From Bryobacterales bacterium (GTDB lineage: Bacteria; Acidobacteriota; Terriglobia; Bryobacterales; Bryobacteraceae), in the NCBI GenBank assembly GCA_020847315.1, contig JADLCF010000167.1, positions 1 to 36,346 on the forward strand: a stretch of 36,346 nucleotides of DNA, given 5' to 3'. Of this stretch, positions 7,343-16,600 are shown piece after piece. The translations under genes and the position numbers were made by a program. Position 1 is the stretch's first letter, and every line of letters starts with the position of its first letter. The notes under the pieces were generated by a model. It saw only the letters and a list, made by a program, of their open reading frames with translations. It was not told where the DNA came from and did not search any database.

Positions 7343-7546
7343 CTAATCCACAAGCACGAAGGTGATCTTCAGCGTTGCGCGGTACTCCGTGATCGCGCCG
7401 TCTTTCACTACGACTTTCTGGTCTTTCACCCAGGCGCCCTGGACATTCTTGAGCGTCTTATTCGCACGCTCAATTCCCTGTTTTACCGCGTCTTCGAAAC
7501 TGATGGAGGAGGAGGAAATCACCTCAGTGACTCTTGCTACGGACAT
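7343..7546 (-). CDS. Dodecin family flavin-binding protein
   Basis: A 67-residue protein with the dodecin pattern: an N-terminal strand (VARVTEVI), a helix (SFEDAVKQGIERANKTL), the loop NVQGAWVKDQK with the flavin-stacking Trp, and C-terminal strands (ITEYRATLKITFVL). Dodecins assemble as hollow dodecamers in the cytoplasm and store or buffer flavins or CoA. Length matches the family (about 65-75). A GGGAG ribosome binding site lies seven bases before the ATG. It stands alone, with a hairpin after it and the ZnuD-like receptor further downstream on the same strand. The divergent hydrolase gene begins 254 bases away. Confidence 0.9.
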   Translation of the reverse strand: MSVARVTEVISSSSISFEDAVKQGIERANKTLKNVQGAWVKDQKVVVKDGAITEYRATLKITFVLVD

Positions 7547-7800
7547 TAGAATACTCCCGATCGAGATAGTCGCCGCGCTCGGCCAATGCGAAGCGAAACG
7601 CCGAGTTCAGCGTACCGGAATCGAACGGGGAATGCGAACCGATGCGGGAAGGAAGCCCGACAAACGGTACATCGCAACCGTGAACAGCTTGCGAAGTCCG
7701 GATGTGGAGGATCGGGGATTCCGGATAGAATCCAACCATGCGGAGAATCCTGCGGACCCGGTTTCGCCGCGCGAGCGGCATCTGGAGAGTGAGGTTGTAG

Positions 7801-9114
7801 ATGATGACGAACAAGCTTTTGGATCAAACACGAGGATCGAAGTCCCCGCACTGGGGAATCCGGCTAGCCGCTTTGTCCCTCCTCGCCAGCCTCCAGGCAT
7901 GGCCGCAACCGGCGCCGGTGACCAAAGTGATCGTGCCCGAGCCCTCCGCGCATGAACTGGCACGGACGAACTACCACCCGGCGAATAGCCCGCGCACGCC
8001 GGCTCCCGAACCCGGCCAGGAGAATACGCCGCTGCTCTCGCCGCTCGAACGGCCGGATGGCCAGCGGGTCTCCAGCACCCAGGAGTGGTATGGCGAACGC
8101 AGGCCGGTGATTGCCGCCAATTGGCTGGAGATTCTCGGCAAGCTCGAGCCGGGCGCGGAGGATCGGAAGTGGTTCGGCGATGTAACCAAAGTCCGCGTTG
8201 TGTCTACCGAGGAGAAGGAGCACTATACGCGGATCGTTCTGGAGATTCCGCTTGAGTCGGACTTCTATCAGAAGCACTTGCTGCTGTTGCCACGGGGCCA
8301 AGGGGATGGCCCTTTCCCGGCCGTGATCGCCTGGACCTCTTCGACTCCGGACTACCAGAAACCCGAGGAATGGTGGGGCGCTTATCTGGCGTCACGCGGG
8401 TATGTGGTGCTGACAAGCTGGTCTTTCATTCGGCACTACCGGGAAGGGGTGGAAGATAGCACGGCTAGCGAGAAGCTCTATGCACGCTTCGGCCACTGGC
8501 TCCCGATGGCAAAGATGGTGCACGACGTGGAACGCGAGGTGGAATATCTGCGATCCCGAAGAGAGGTGAGTCCTGGCCGGATCGGATTCATGGGATTCTC
8601 CTTGAGCGCCAAGACAGCGGTATACGTGGGCGCATTTTCCCCGAGCATCATCGCAACCGTGGCGATTGACCCGCACATCGCCCTGAACGGGGGGACCAAC
8701 TACTACGACCCCTGGTATCTTGACTGGCATCACCGCTTCGACGATATCCACACGGACGGCTATCCGGTGGCCGAACTGCGGGGCACGGTGCAGAGCTTAC
8801 TGAATCCGGACGTCGAACGGCCCGGCTTTGAGCGCAACCACCATGAATTGCTGGCGCTGGCTGCGCCACGGCCTTTTCTGTTGATTGGGGGCAGCCAGAG
8901 CGAAGCCGAAGGCCATGACTCGGACGACCTGGCGAGTTGGGGCTATTTCAACCGGGCGAAGGAGGTGTATAACCTGCTCGGGATTGGCGAACGCTTGCAA
9001 TTCGCGTCTACCGCCGATGGCCACCACGCAACCGGACCCGCGATTGACTCCGCATGGAAAAGTTTTCTGGAGCGCTGGCTCAAGGAAACCCCGGTGGAGG
9101 GGGAGCGGCCCTAG
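7801..9114 (+). CDS. Exported alpha/beta hydrolase (acetyl-xylan-esterase/dienelactone-hydrolase-like)
   Basis: A 437-residue protein with an N-terminal hydrophobic segment (about 18-34) that looks like a Sec signal peptide, then a proline-rich linker and an alpha/beta hydrolase domain from about residue 125. The likely nucleophile is Ser267 in RIGFMGFSLSAK; the usual G-x-S-x-G elbow ends in Ser instead of Gly. His408 or His409 (DGHHATG) is the probable catalytic base and an acid in GGSQSEAEGHDSDD the third member. The substrate is unknown; carbohydrate esters are the common target of such secreted enzymes in acidobacteria. GAGG precedes the start with six bases to ATG 7801 and nine to ATG 7804, so either may be used. 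It precedes tldD on the same strand by 88 bp. Confidence 0.75.
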   Translation: MMTNKLLDQTRGSKSPHWGIRLAALSLLASLQAWPQPAPVTKVIVPEPSAHELARTNYHPANSPRTPAPEPGQENTPLLSPLERPDGQRVSSTQEWYGERRPVIAANWLEILGKLEPGAEDRKWFGDVTKVRVVSTEEKEHYTRIVLEIPLESDFYQKHLLLLPRGQGDGPFPAVIAWTSSTPDYQKPEEWWGAYLASRGYVVLTSWSFIRHYREGVEDSTASEKLYARFGHWLPMAKMVHDVEREVEYLRSRREVSPGRIGFMGFSLSAKTAVYVGAFSPSIIATVAIDPHIALNGGTNYYDPWYLDWHHRFDDIHTDGYPVAELRGTVQSLLNPDVERPGFERNHHELLALAAPRPFLLIGGSQSEAEGHDSDDLASWGYFNRAKEVYNLLGIGERLQFASTADGHHATGPAIDSAWKSFLERWLKETPVEGERP

Positions 9115-9202
9115 GTTCGAGGCCCTCCCGATTCTCGCGCCCAACCGTATTGTGTAGCATGAATGCAGGGCTTCGGAGAACGCATATCCTGGGAGGATCT
9201 GG

Positions 9203-10735
9203 ATGCTCAATCGCAGAGAATTGCTGGCAGTCGCAGCCACCGTGCCGCTGGCGAGGCTCAGCGCCGCCGAGAAGGCAGATCGCGACCGTCTGGCCGACAT
9301 GGCGATGGAACTCGCGAAAAAGGCCGGCGCCGAGTATGCCGACCTGCGCGTGAGCCGCTATGACAACGAAGGCATCTTCACGCGCGAGCGCCAGGTGCAG
9401 AATGTTTCCTCCAGTTCGAGCTACGGCTATGGGATTCGTGTGCTCAAGAAAGGGGCATGGGGCTTCTCCGCCACCAACGACTTCCGGGAGGAGGCGCTGG
9501 CGCAAGCGGTACGGAATTCCATCGAAATCGCGGAAGCGAACGGAGCCATCCAAACCAGGCCGGTTCATCTGGCTCCGCTCAAGGCGTATACAGCGAAGTG
9601 GAAGTCCGCCTATGAGATTGACCCGTTCACCATCCCGATTGAGCGCAAGGTGGACCTGCTGATGAAGGTGAACGCCGCCGCGCTCGCCACGAAGGGAGTG
9701 AGCTTCGTGAACAGCTACGTTCGCGCGGTTCGTGAAGACCGGTACTTTGCCTCAAGCCTTGGTTCCCGGATTCAGCAGGATATCGTTCGCTCGCACGGCC
9801 AGTTCATGGTGACGGCTGTGGATCGGGCGAAGGGCGATTCGCAATCCCGCCGGTCCATGATGGCGCCGATCCAGCGCGGCTGGGAAGCCATTGAAGAATA
9901 CCCGCTGGTGCAAGAGGCGGCTCAGGCCGGTGAAGAAGCGGTGATGAAACTGAAAGCCCCGGGTGTGGAACCGGGCGTCTACGATTTGCTGCTGCATCCG
10001 AACCATCTGTGGCTGACGATTCACGAAAGCTGCGGACACCCGACAGAACTCGATCGCGCGTTGGGCTACGAAGCCAACTACGCAGGGACGAGCTTCCTCA
10101 CGCCGGATAAGCTGGGCAAGTTTCAATACGGCTCCAAGTGGGTGAACATGGTGGCGGACCGGATTCAGCCTCATGGGCTGGCCACGGTGGCCTACGACGA
10201 CGATGGCGCGCCGGCACAGCGCTGGTATTTGATTCGGGATGGCGTCTTTATCGACTACCAGACGACGCGGGAGCAGGAGGGCCTTGTGCCGGGGGTGAAG
10301 GCGCACGCCTGCACGCATGCGGATTCCTGGTCCAGCGTGGTGTTCCAGCGCATGCCGAATGTTTCGCTCGATCCAATGGATAGCAAGCTCACGGAAGCGG
10401 AATTGCTCTCTGAGATCGACAACGGGATCCTGATTCTCGGCGATGGCAGTTTTTCGATCGATCAGCAGCGCTACAACTTCCAGTTCGGCGGTCAGGTTTT
10501 CTGGGAGATCAAGAATGGCAAGAAGACTCGGATGCTGCGCGACGTGGCCTACCAGGCGCGCACGCCGGAGTTCTGGAATTCCTGCGACGGCGTGGCCGGT
10601 AGGGCCGAGTATGAATTGGGCGGCGCTTTCAACGACGGAAAAGGAGAGCCGCCCCAAAGCAACGCGGTAAGCCATGGCTGCACTCCTTCCCGGTTTCGCG
10701 GCGTGAACGTGATCAATACGGGGAGGAAATCGTGA
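9203..10735 (+). CDS. tldD: TldD-family metalloprotease with Tat-like signal peptide
   Basis: TldD and TldE form a heterodimeric zinc protease that cleaves unstructured or modified peptides. This 510-residue copy has the catalytic HExxxH motif at 274-279 (HESCGH) and the conserved C-terminal segment around Cys493 (SHGCTPSRFRG), the expected third zinc ligand. Unlike the cytoplasmic E. coli protein, it starts with MLNRRELLAVAATVPLARLSA, a twin-arginine motif followed by a hydrophobic stretch and a possible cleavage site, which suggests export in folded form. A GGGAGG ribosome binding site lies six bases before ATG 9203, so the signal-bearing start is well supported. Its stop overlaps the GTG start of the tldE partner. 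The natural substrate is unknown. Confidence 0.92.
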   Translation: MLNRRELLAVAATVPLARLSAAEKADRDRLADMAMELAKKAGAEYADLRVSRYDNEGIFTRERQVQNVSSSSSYGYGIRVLKKGAWGFSATNDFREEALAQAVRNSIEIAEANGAIQTRPVHLAPLKAYTAKWKSAYEIDPFTIPIERKVDLLMKVNAAALATKGVSFVNSYVRAVREDRYFASSLGSRIQQDIVRSHGQFMVTAVDRAKGDSQSRRSMMAPIQRGWEAIEEYPLVQEAAQAGEEAVMKLKAPGVEPGVYDLLLHPNHLWLTIHESCGHPTELDRALGYEANYAGTSFLTPDKLGKFQYGSKWVNMVADRIQPHGLATVAYDDDGAPAQRWYLIRDGVFIDYQTTREQEGLVPGVKAHACTHADSWSSVVFQRMPNVSLDPMDSKLTEAELLSEIDNGILILGDGSFSIDQQRYNFQFGGQVFWEIKNGKKTRMLRDVAYQARTPEFWNSCDGVAGRAEYELGGAFNDGKGEPPQSNAVSHGCTPSRFRGVNVINTGRKS

Positions 10736-12084
10736 CGAGCGAGCAGGCGCGAGACATTACGGGCAAGGCGCTGAAGGCGGCCGGCGTCCCAGAGGTGGAG
10801 ATCAACCTCTCCCATGACCGGCATGGCTTTCTGCGCTTCGCGCGGAATGCGCCCACGACGAGCGGCCTTACCCTTACGGGCCAGGCAAACGTTACCGCTT
10901 GGAAGGGCAAACGCAAGGCCAGCGTGGCTGGAGCGGTAGATCTTGCCAACCCGCAGAACGCCATAGATGAACTCAAACGCCTGGTGGCGCAAGCGGAGCG
11001 GCTTGCGGCGATCTCGCCGGAAGACCGCGAATACCTCCCCTTGCTTGGGCCACAGAAATACCTGGAGGTGAACGCCTACGATCCCGAGACGGCGGAGATG
11101 ACCGCGGGAAAGCGGGCGCAACATGTCGCGGACGCCATCCGCGTGGCGAATGAACGCAATGTGGTGGCGGCGGGCTTGTTCGAACAGCGCGGATCGGAGC
11201 AGGCGATTGCCAATTCCGCAGGGCTGTTTGCTTATCATCGCGGCAGTGTGGCGACATTCTCCATCACGGCACGGACACCGGATGATCGCGGGTCCGGGTA
11301 CACGGCCGTCAGTTCCAGCCGCATAGGTGGGCTGGACTTCAAGGAGACTGCCGCGATGGCCGCGCACAAGGCGGTGGAATCCCGGAACGGGCGGGAGATA
11401 AAGCCGCAAGACTATCCGACGATTCTCGAGCCGCAAGCGGTGGCGGACCTCATCGGCAACATGATGCGCGGCATTCTGGACGCTCGCAGAGCCGATGAGG
11501 GCCGCAGTGTTTTTTCCGGTCAGGATGGGAAGACGCACATGGGCCAGAGAATTTTCGACCCCAGGGTGAGCGTCTATACCGATCCGGCGAATCGGACCAT
11601 CCCATCGCGGCCGTTTGACGAGGACGGTTTCCCAATCAGGGCGGCCGACTTCATCCGGGATGGGGTGCTCAAGAACCTCACATATTCCCGTTACTGGGCG
11701 GAGCGGAGCAAGAAACAGGCCGGACCTTTCCTGAATAATTTGATCATGGATGGAACGGATGCGCCCCTGTCGAAGCTCATAGAGAATACTGAGCGGGGAG
11801 TGCTGGTGACGCGGCTCTGGTACATTCGTCCGGTGGATCCGCAGCAGGCGCTTTATACCGGTCTCACGCGGGACGGCTTGTTCTGGATCGAAGATGGAAA
11901 GATTCAGCATCCGTTGAAGAACTTCCGGTTTAATGAGAGCCCGTACCGGCTGCTGGGCGATGTCGACGAGATCGGCCAGGTGCTGCCGGTGGTGGCGGGG
12001 GAACGTTATGGCGATTTCCGCATGATGCTGCCCGCGCTGCGGCTGAAGAGTTTCCGGTTTACCTCGATCTCCGACGCGGTGTAG
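10732..12084 (+). CDS. tldE: TldE/PmbA-family protein, partner of TldD
   Basis: A 450-residue TldE/PmbA homologue. Recognisable segments include the N-terminal TldD/E domain, QAVADLIGNMMRGILDARRADEGRSVF and the C-terminal DEIGQVLPVVAGERYGDFRMMLPALRL. As known for TldE, the HExxxH motif is absent; the protein forms the non-catalytic half of the cleft. The GTG start overlaps the TGA stop of tldD (GTGA), so the two are probably made together in equal amounts. No signal peptide can be seen at this start, although TldD seems to have one. Either TldE is carried out with TldD as a Tat passenger, or the pair works inside the cell and the TldD leader is not functional. Confidence 0.9.
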   Translation: MTSEQARDITGKALKAAGVPEVEINLSHDRHGFLRFARNAPTTSGLTLTGQANVTAWKGKRKASVAGAVDLANPQNAIDELKRLVAQAERLAAISPEDREYLPLLGPQKYLEVNAYDPETAEMTAGKRAQHVADAIRVANERNVVAAGLFEQRGSEQAIANSAGLFAYHRGSVATFSITARTPDDRGSGYTAVSSSRIGGLDFKETAAMAAHKAVESRNGREIKPQDYPTILEPQAVADLIGNMMRGILDARRADEGRSVFSGQDGKTHMGQRIFDPRVSVYTDPANRTIPSRPFDEDGFPIRAADFIRDGVLKNLTYSRYWAERSKKQAGPFLNNLIMDGTDAPLSKLIENTERGVLVTRLWYIRPVDPQQALYTGLTRDGLFWIEDGKIQHPLKNFRFNESPYRLLGDVDEIGQVLPVVAGERYGDFRMMLPALRLKSFRFTSISDAV

Positions 12085-12202
12085 GCCGGAGGAAATCAGA
12101 GGTGACCGGGCAGGCTCGTCGTTTGGGAATGGCTGGCCGGCACGCGGCGATGGGAATCCCGTATCAATGAGGATTGCCCATTTTGCAGAGAGGAAAAGAG
12201 TG

Positions 12203-13528
12203 ATGATGAAAGAGCCATCGCGGCGGAGCATGCTCTACGCTACGGCCGCCGCGCTGCCAATGACGGCGCGATCGTACGCGCGAATTCTCGGAGCCAATGA
12301 CCGGATCCAGATCGGGCAGATCGGATGCGGCCACCGCGCGGGCGGACACAGGCTGATGCTGAAGAAGTCCGCCGCCACGGATTCGAAGTTTGACGTTCGG
12401 AGTGTTTGCGATCTTTGGAGCGTGAACCGGGAAAGGGCGGCGGCGAGTGTGGAGAAACTCTTCGGCGCCCGCCCGAAGATGTATCAATACTCCGAGCAAA
12501 TCCTGGCGGACTCGGACTTGGACGCAGTGATGATCGGCACGGGCGATCATCAGCATGCAAGAGTCCTCGCAGAGGTGGTGCGGGCCGGGAAGGATTGCTA
12601 TTGCGAAAAACCGATGGCGAATACGCTTGAGGACGCCAAACTTGCTCGCGACGCTGTGCGCGGCAGCAAGCAGGTGGTACAGATGGGATCCCAGTGGCTG
12701 AGCGACCCGTATCAGTGGCAGGTTCGCGAGATTGTGCGAAGCGGAAAGCTGGGCAAGATCGTAGCCATCGACCAGAGCTGGAACTTCAATGGCCCGCGCT
12801 GGGATTCGCCGAAGAACCCGGATATCGCCCTATTGCGCGAACAGGATACAGATTGGAAGCGCTGGCTGCTGGGGCGTCCATGGCGTCCTTTCGATCCGAG
12901 GGTTTACTTCGAGTTCCGCATCTTCAAGGAATTCTCCGGCGGAATTACGGACCAATGGTACAGCCACGGGAGCGGCCTCGCCCATTTCTACCTGGACACT
13001 TTCATTCCCGACGACACGGTGGCGAACGGCGGAATCTTCGCGTGGCATGATGTGCGCGAGAATCCAGATACCTTCCAGTGCGTCTCCACGTTCGCGGAGA
13101 GGGAAGTGCTATATAGCTATAGCACGACCTTTGGGAATGCGTATGGCGACCACACGATCATCCGCGGCACGCGCGGCACGCTCTACTCGCCGGGAGGGGA
13201 GGGCAGCCCGCAATGGTGGTTCCTTCCTGAAACGAGGAGCGGGTGGGGCGGCCACGTGATTTTCGACTTGAAGCTGGGCAAGGTGAAACCGGAACCGGTT
13301 ACACTTCCCGGGAATCCGGAAGTGCCTCCCGTGAATCAGGACGACAATCTCAAGGCTCACACGGACAACTGGCTGGCGTGCATGCGCAGCCGGAAGACGC
13401 CGAATGGCGACATCGAGACGGGATTTGCGCATTCGGTCGCGGTGGTGATGGCGAACCGCAGCTATCGTGAAGGGAAGAAGATGTATTGGGACCGGAAGAA
13501 CGAGCGGATTCTGGATCATCCCGTTTAG
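12203..13528 (+). CDS. Gfo/Idh/MocA-family NAD(P)-dependent oxidoreductase with Tat signal
   Basis: A 441-residue oxidoreductase from ATG 12203, which is preceded by GAGAGGAAAAGAG; the ORF-track start at 12167 adds 12 unsupported residues. The leader EPSRRSMLYATAAALPMTARSYA is a twin-arginine signal peptide. A Rossmann motif (QIGQIGCGHRAGG, about 37-48) and the family motif CEKPMA (Glu135-Lys136-Pro137, with the catalytic Lys) follow, then the C-terminal substrate domain rich in Trp and Tyr. Secreted members of this group are common in acidobacteria and planctomycetes and usually act on sugars or inositols, but the substrate here cannot be read from sequence. The gap to tldE is 118 bp, so joint transcription is possible. 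A strong terminator follows. Confidence 0.87.
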   Translation: MMKEPSRRSMLYATAAALPMTARSYARILGANDRIQIGQIGCGHRAGGHRLMLKKSAATDSKFDVRSVCDLWSVNRERAAASVEKLFGARPKMYQYSEQILADSDLDAVMIGTGDHQHARVLAEVVRAGKDCYCEKPMANTLEDAKLARDAVRGSKQVVQMGSQWLSDPYQWQVREIVRSGKLGKIVAIDQSWNFNGPRWDSPKNPDIALLREQDTDWKRWLLGRPWRPFDPRVYFEFRIFKEFSGGITDQWYSHGSGLAHFYLDTFIPDDTVANGGIFAWHDVRENPDTFQCVSTFAEREVLYSYSTTFGNAYGDHTIIRGTRGTLYSPGGEGSPQWWFLPETRSGWGGHVIFDLKLGKVKPEPVTLPGNPEVPPVNQDDNLKAHTDNWLACMRSRKTPNGDIETGFAHSVAVVMANRSYREGKKMYWDRKNERILDHPV

Positions 13529-13548
13529 GCTGGATACAAGCGAACACA

Positions 13549-13584
13549 AGAAAAGCCGCGGCACATCGGAGCCGCGGCTTTTCT
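13549..13584. terminator. Bidirectional rho-independent terminator
   Basis: AGAAAAGCCGCGGC-(8 nt)-GCCGCGGCTTTTCT is a perfect 14-bp stem whose GC core ends in TTTT on one strand and, by symmetry, on the other. It lies between the convergent oxidoreductase and Oar-like receptor genes. Confidence 0.88.
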
Positions 13585-13606
13585 GTTCCGACCTGACAAT
13601 CTCAAC

Positions 13607-16600
13607 CTAGAAGGTGAGGCGCAGGCGGATGCGGAAGGTTCTGCGGCTATCCACGCCATCCTGATCGTAGCTGCTGAGAAGGCGGCCAAAATCGGGATTT
13701 CGCTCGACCGATTGAATTTCGGGTTTCAGCGTGGTGGGGTTCACCATAAGGGTGAAGTTCCCAAGCGCGCCAATGTCGTAAGCATCGGGCGACTTCAGGG
13801 GATGATTGAGGATATTGTTCGCATCAGCGCCCAGTTCCAGGCGAACTTGCTCGCTTAGCGAGAATATCTTCTTCAAGCCCATGTTCAAGCCATAGGTGCT
13901 CGGCCCGGTGAGCAGGTTGCGCACCGCAATGTTCGGGTTGGTGAATAGGTCCGCGCCCAAAGGCATCAAGCTGAATGCCGATGGATCCCAGAGACGGTCT
14001 CCGCTCTTTACATTGGGGTCGCCGCTCACAATGGGACGCATCGTTGTCCCATAGAAGCCACCGGTGGCATCAAGCGAACCGGAGCCAACGTTGCCCGGCA
14101 TGATGGGGTCGCAGTTGTCGCAAATCCAGAACGGAGTGAAGGGGGTTCCGGACTTGGCGAACAGTTGCCAGGACAACTGCCAGCCGCCCACGATGGCATC
14201 CAGTCCCTTGTGCATATCACTACCGAACCGCTTCCCACGGCCCACTGGCGATTCCACGATGCCGTAGGAAATGAAGCGATGCTTCGAGGTGAACGCATCC
14301 GCGCCATAATCGGCGTTTGGATCGAACTGGTTATAGGCTGTTCCACCGAGACTCGAGTTCCCGGTATCGGGTGACGTCGACTTCTGGTTGAGGTAGGTGT
14401 AGGACGCATTGAAGGTGAACCCGCTCGAGAACCTCCGGTTCACTTCCGTCTGGAAAGCGTGGCTGCGGCCGTGGCCGAAGTTGCCGAAGGAAGTCTGGTA
14501 CGAGCCCAGGTTCGGGTAGGGCAACCGGCTCCGATCCGCGTCGGAGTAGTCACAATCGCCGTCATCCGGGGTGCAAGGCGTTACACCGTCGCCGATTGTG
14601 GTGGCGAACGGGGTATCGCTCGGCGGAAGCAGGTTCGCATCGGCGCCTGAAATCAGACGCTGCATGGTAGAGCCCAGGTAAGACACGCGGACTCCCGTCT
14701 GCCAGCCGATCTCGTGCTCCACGGTGATGTTGTATTGCTGGATTCGGGGCTGCTTTAGGTTAAACGGGACCCAGTTCGCGGAAATTGTCGAGCTAAGCGC
14801 GTTCACCGCGCCGCCAGACATCGGGCTGATCCCGTGGACTGCGCCCGGCCATCCCTGAAGAGCGGCATCCGGGGTGGTTCGTTTGGTGAGACCCACCTGG
14901 AATGAGTTGGTCGCCAAGGGATCACGGATGCCTTGCGCGGCGGCGGTCGGATAGAACAATCCGTAACCTCCGCGGAGCACGGTCTTATCAGTGATTCGGA
15001 AAGCCAATCCGATACGGGGAGCGATGCTGCCATAATCCGTGTTCACGAGACTTCGCGGAACACCCAGTGTATCGGCTGTGGTGACGCCGTAAGCGATGAA
15101 CCGCGGGTCCACGAACTCGAGGGTCTTCGAGGAGGGAACCACGAAGCGGCCCTTCCTGCCATCCGGTCCGGTGAAGTTTGGATCGAAGTTCACGAGGAGA
15201 TCATTGTTCTCCGTGAAGGGAGAGACGATTTCATAGCGCAGGCCGAGGTTGAGAGTAAGCCTCGGGTGGATCTTGAAATCATCCTGGACAAAGTAGCCCT
15301 GCTCCCAATTGTGGACGTCCATGGGGGGGCGGAACTGGTTCACGTAGCTAACCGTATTCGCCGGCATGCCCAACAGGAAGCGGGAGAGAGGAGCCGTTCC
15401 CGCGCCAGTGTAGTTCATCACGCCACGCGGATTGCCGCGGCCGCTGGTGAAGCCATCCACCGCCGCATTGCGGACCCAATCCGCACCTGCTTTGATGACG
15501 TGCTTCCCGGTGACCCAGGTGATGGTATCGCCGAAGGTGATCAGGTTCTGGTCGAGCGGCCGGTAAGTGTTCCTGCCGCCGTTCGTGAAGGCCTGGAAAG
15601 TGGAGCCGAGGTTCACCGCCGGGTGGCCGAAGGTGTCGAGAGTAGATGCACCGATAACGGACCCATAAGCGTCGATGTCGGAGTTGTCAAAACCGATGTT
15701 GGTGAGGAACTCGCGCATCGTGTTGTTGCTCTTGCGGAGATTCGGCACCCGGTTGAAGCCGCCGCGGACTTCATTGATGATCGTGGGCGAGAACATGTGA
15801 ATCTCGGAGATGGAGAGGGTGTCGTTCCGGCGCTCATTCTGGGTTAGGCCCAGAGGGACGAACGGCGAAACGACTGGACTCGTCGCAGAGGTGACCGCCT
15901 GGACGTTGTAGACGGCGTAAATACGATCGGAATCCGTGAAGTCGTGGTCCACGCGCAAGGTGCCGAGATCACGGCGCAAGGTTCCGGGAAGATTCGTTGC
16001 GTACTCGATCAGGCGCCCATTGCTAGCATTGATAGGCGCATTCATGCTGACGCCGGGGAAGTACTTCTGAACGAAATTCCCGACGGTGGGATTCATCAAG
16101 CGCTGGGGAATCTTCGTGAAAACCAGGCCTTGCCCGTTCACGGTGTTCTGAGCGATTTCCGATGCGGTCAGGGTGATGCCCGCGGGCACGGCAGGCTTTG
16201 CCGAATCCGAGATCATCGTGAAATCTCCTGCAAGCAGGGAAGGATGGGGCAGTCTGGTATTCCTCAGAAACACCGGCGAGTTTCGGAACAGTTTCTCGTA
16301 CGCCGCGAAGAAGTAGGTCTGCTTGACCTTCGGGACCGGGCCGCCGAACGATCCGCCAAACTCATTCTGATTGAAATACGGGAACGGATACTCCGGCACA
16401 GCCTGTGTGGGCACGAATGAACCCTTGGCGTTCTTGTTATTGAGGTTCCAGGCCGCCAGGGCGGAATTCTTGTTGTCATAGAACAGCGAGCCATGATACT
16501 GGCCCGTGCCGCGCCGCGTGGTGACGCGGATATTGGCGATGCCCGCGTATTCCGCCGTGAAGTTGTTCGACATTACCGTGAGCTCGCCGATGGTCTCAAG

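Noticed and set aside
7362-7955. 197-codon plus-strand ORF spanning the dodecin/hydrolase gap
   Set aside because: It overlaps dodecin antisense and the hydrolase start in another frame; composition is Arg/Pro-rich. The 254-bp gap itself holds nothing that I can name beyond the ribosome binding sites of its two flanking genes.
10549-12231. 560-codon minus-strand ORF opposite tldE
   Set aside because: Antisense shadow of tldE and the end of tldD; composition is atypical and no motif is visible.
14933-15847. 304-codon plus-strand ORF opposite the Oar-like receptor
   Set aside because: Antisense shadow of a well-supported receptor gene, with no signal peptide or domain.
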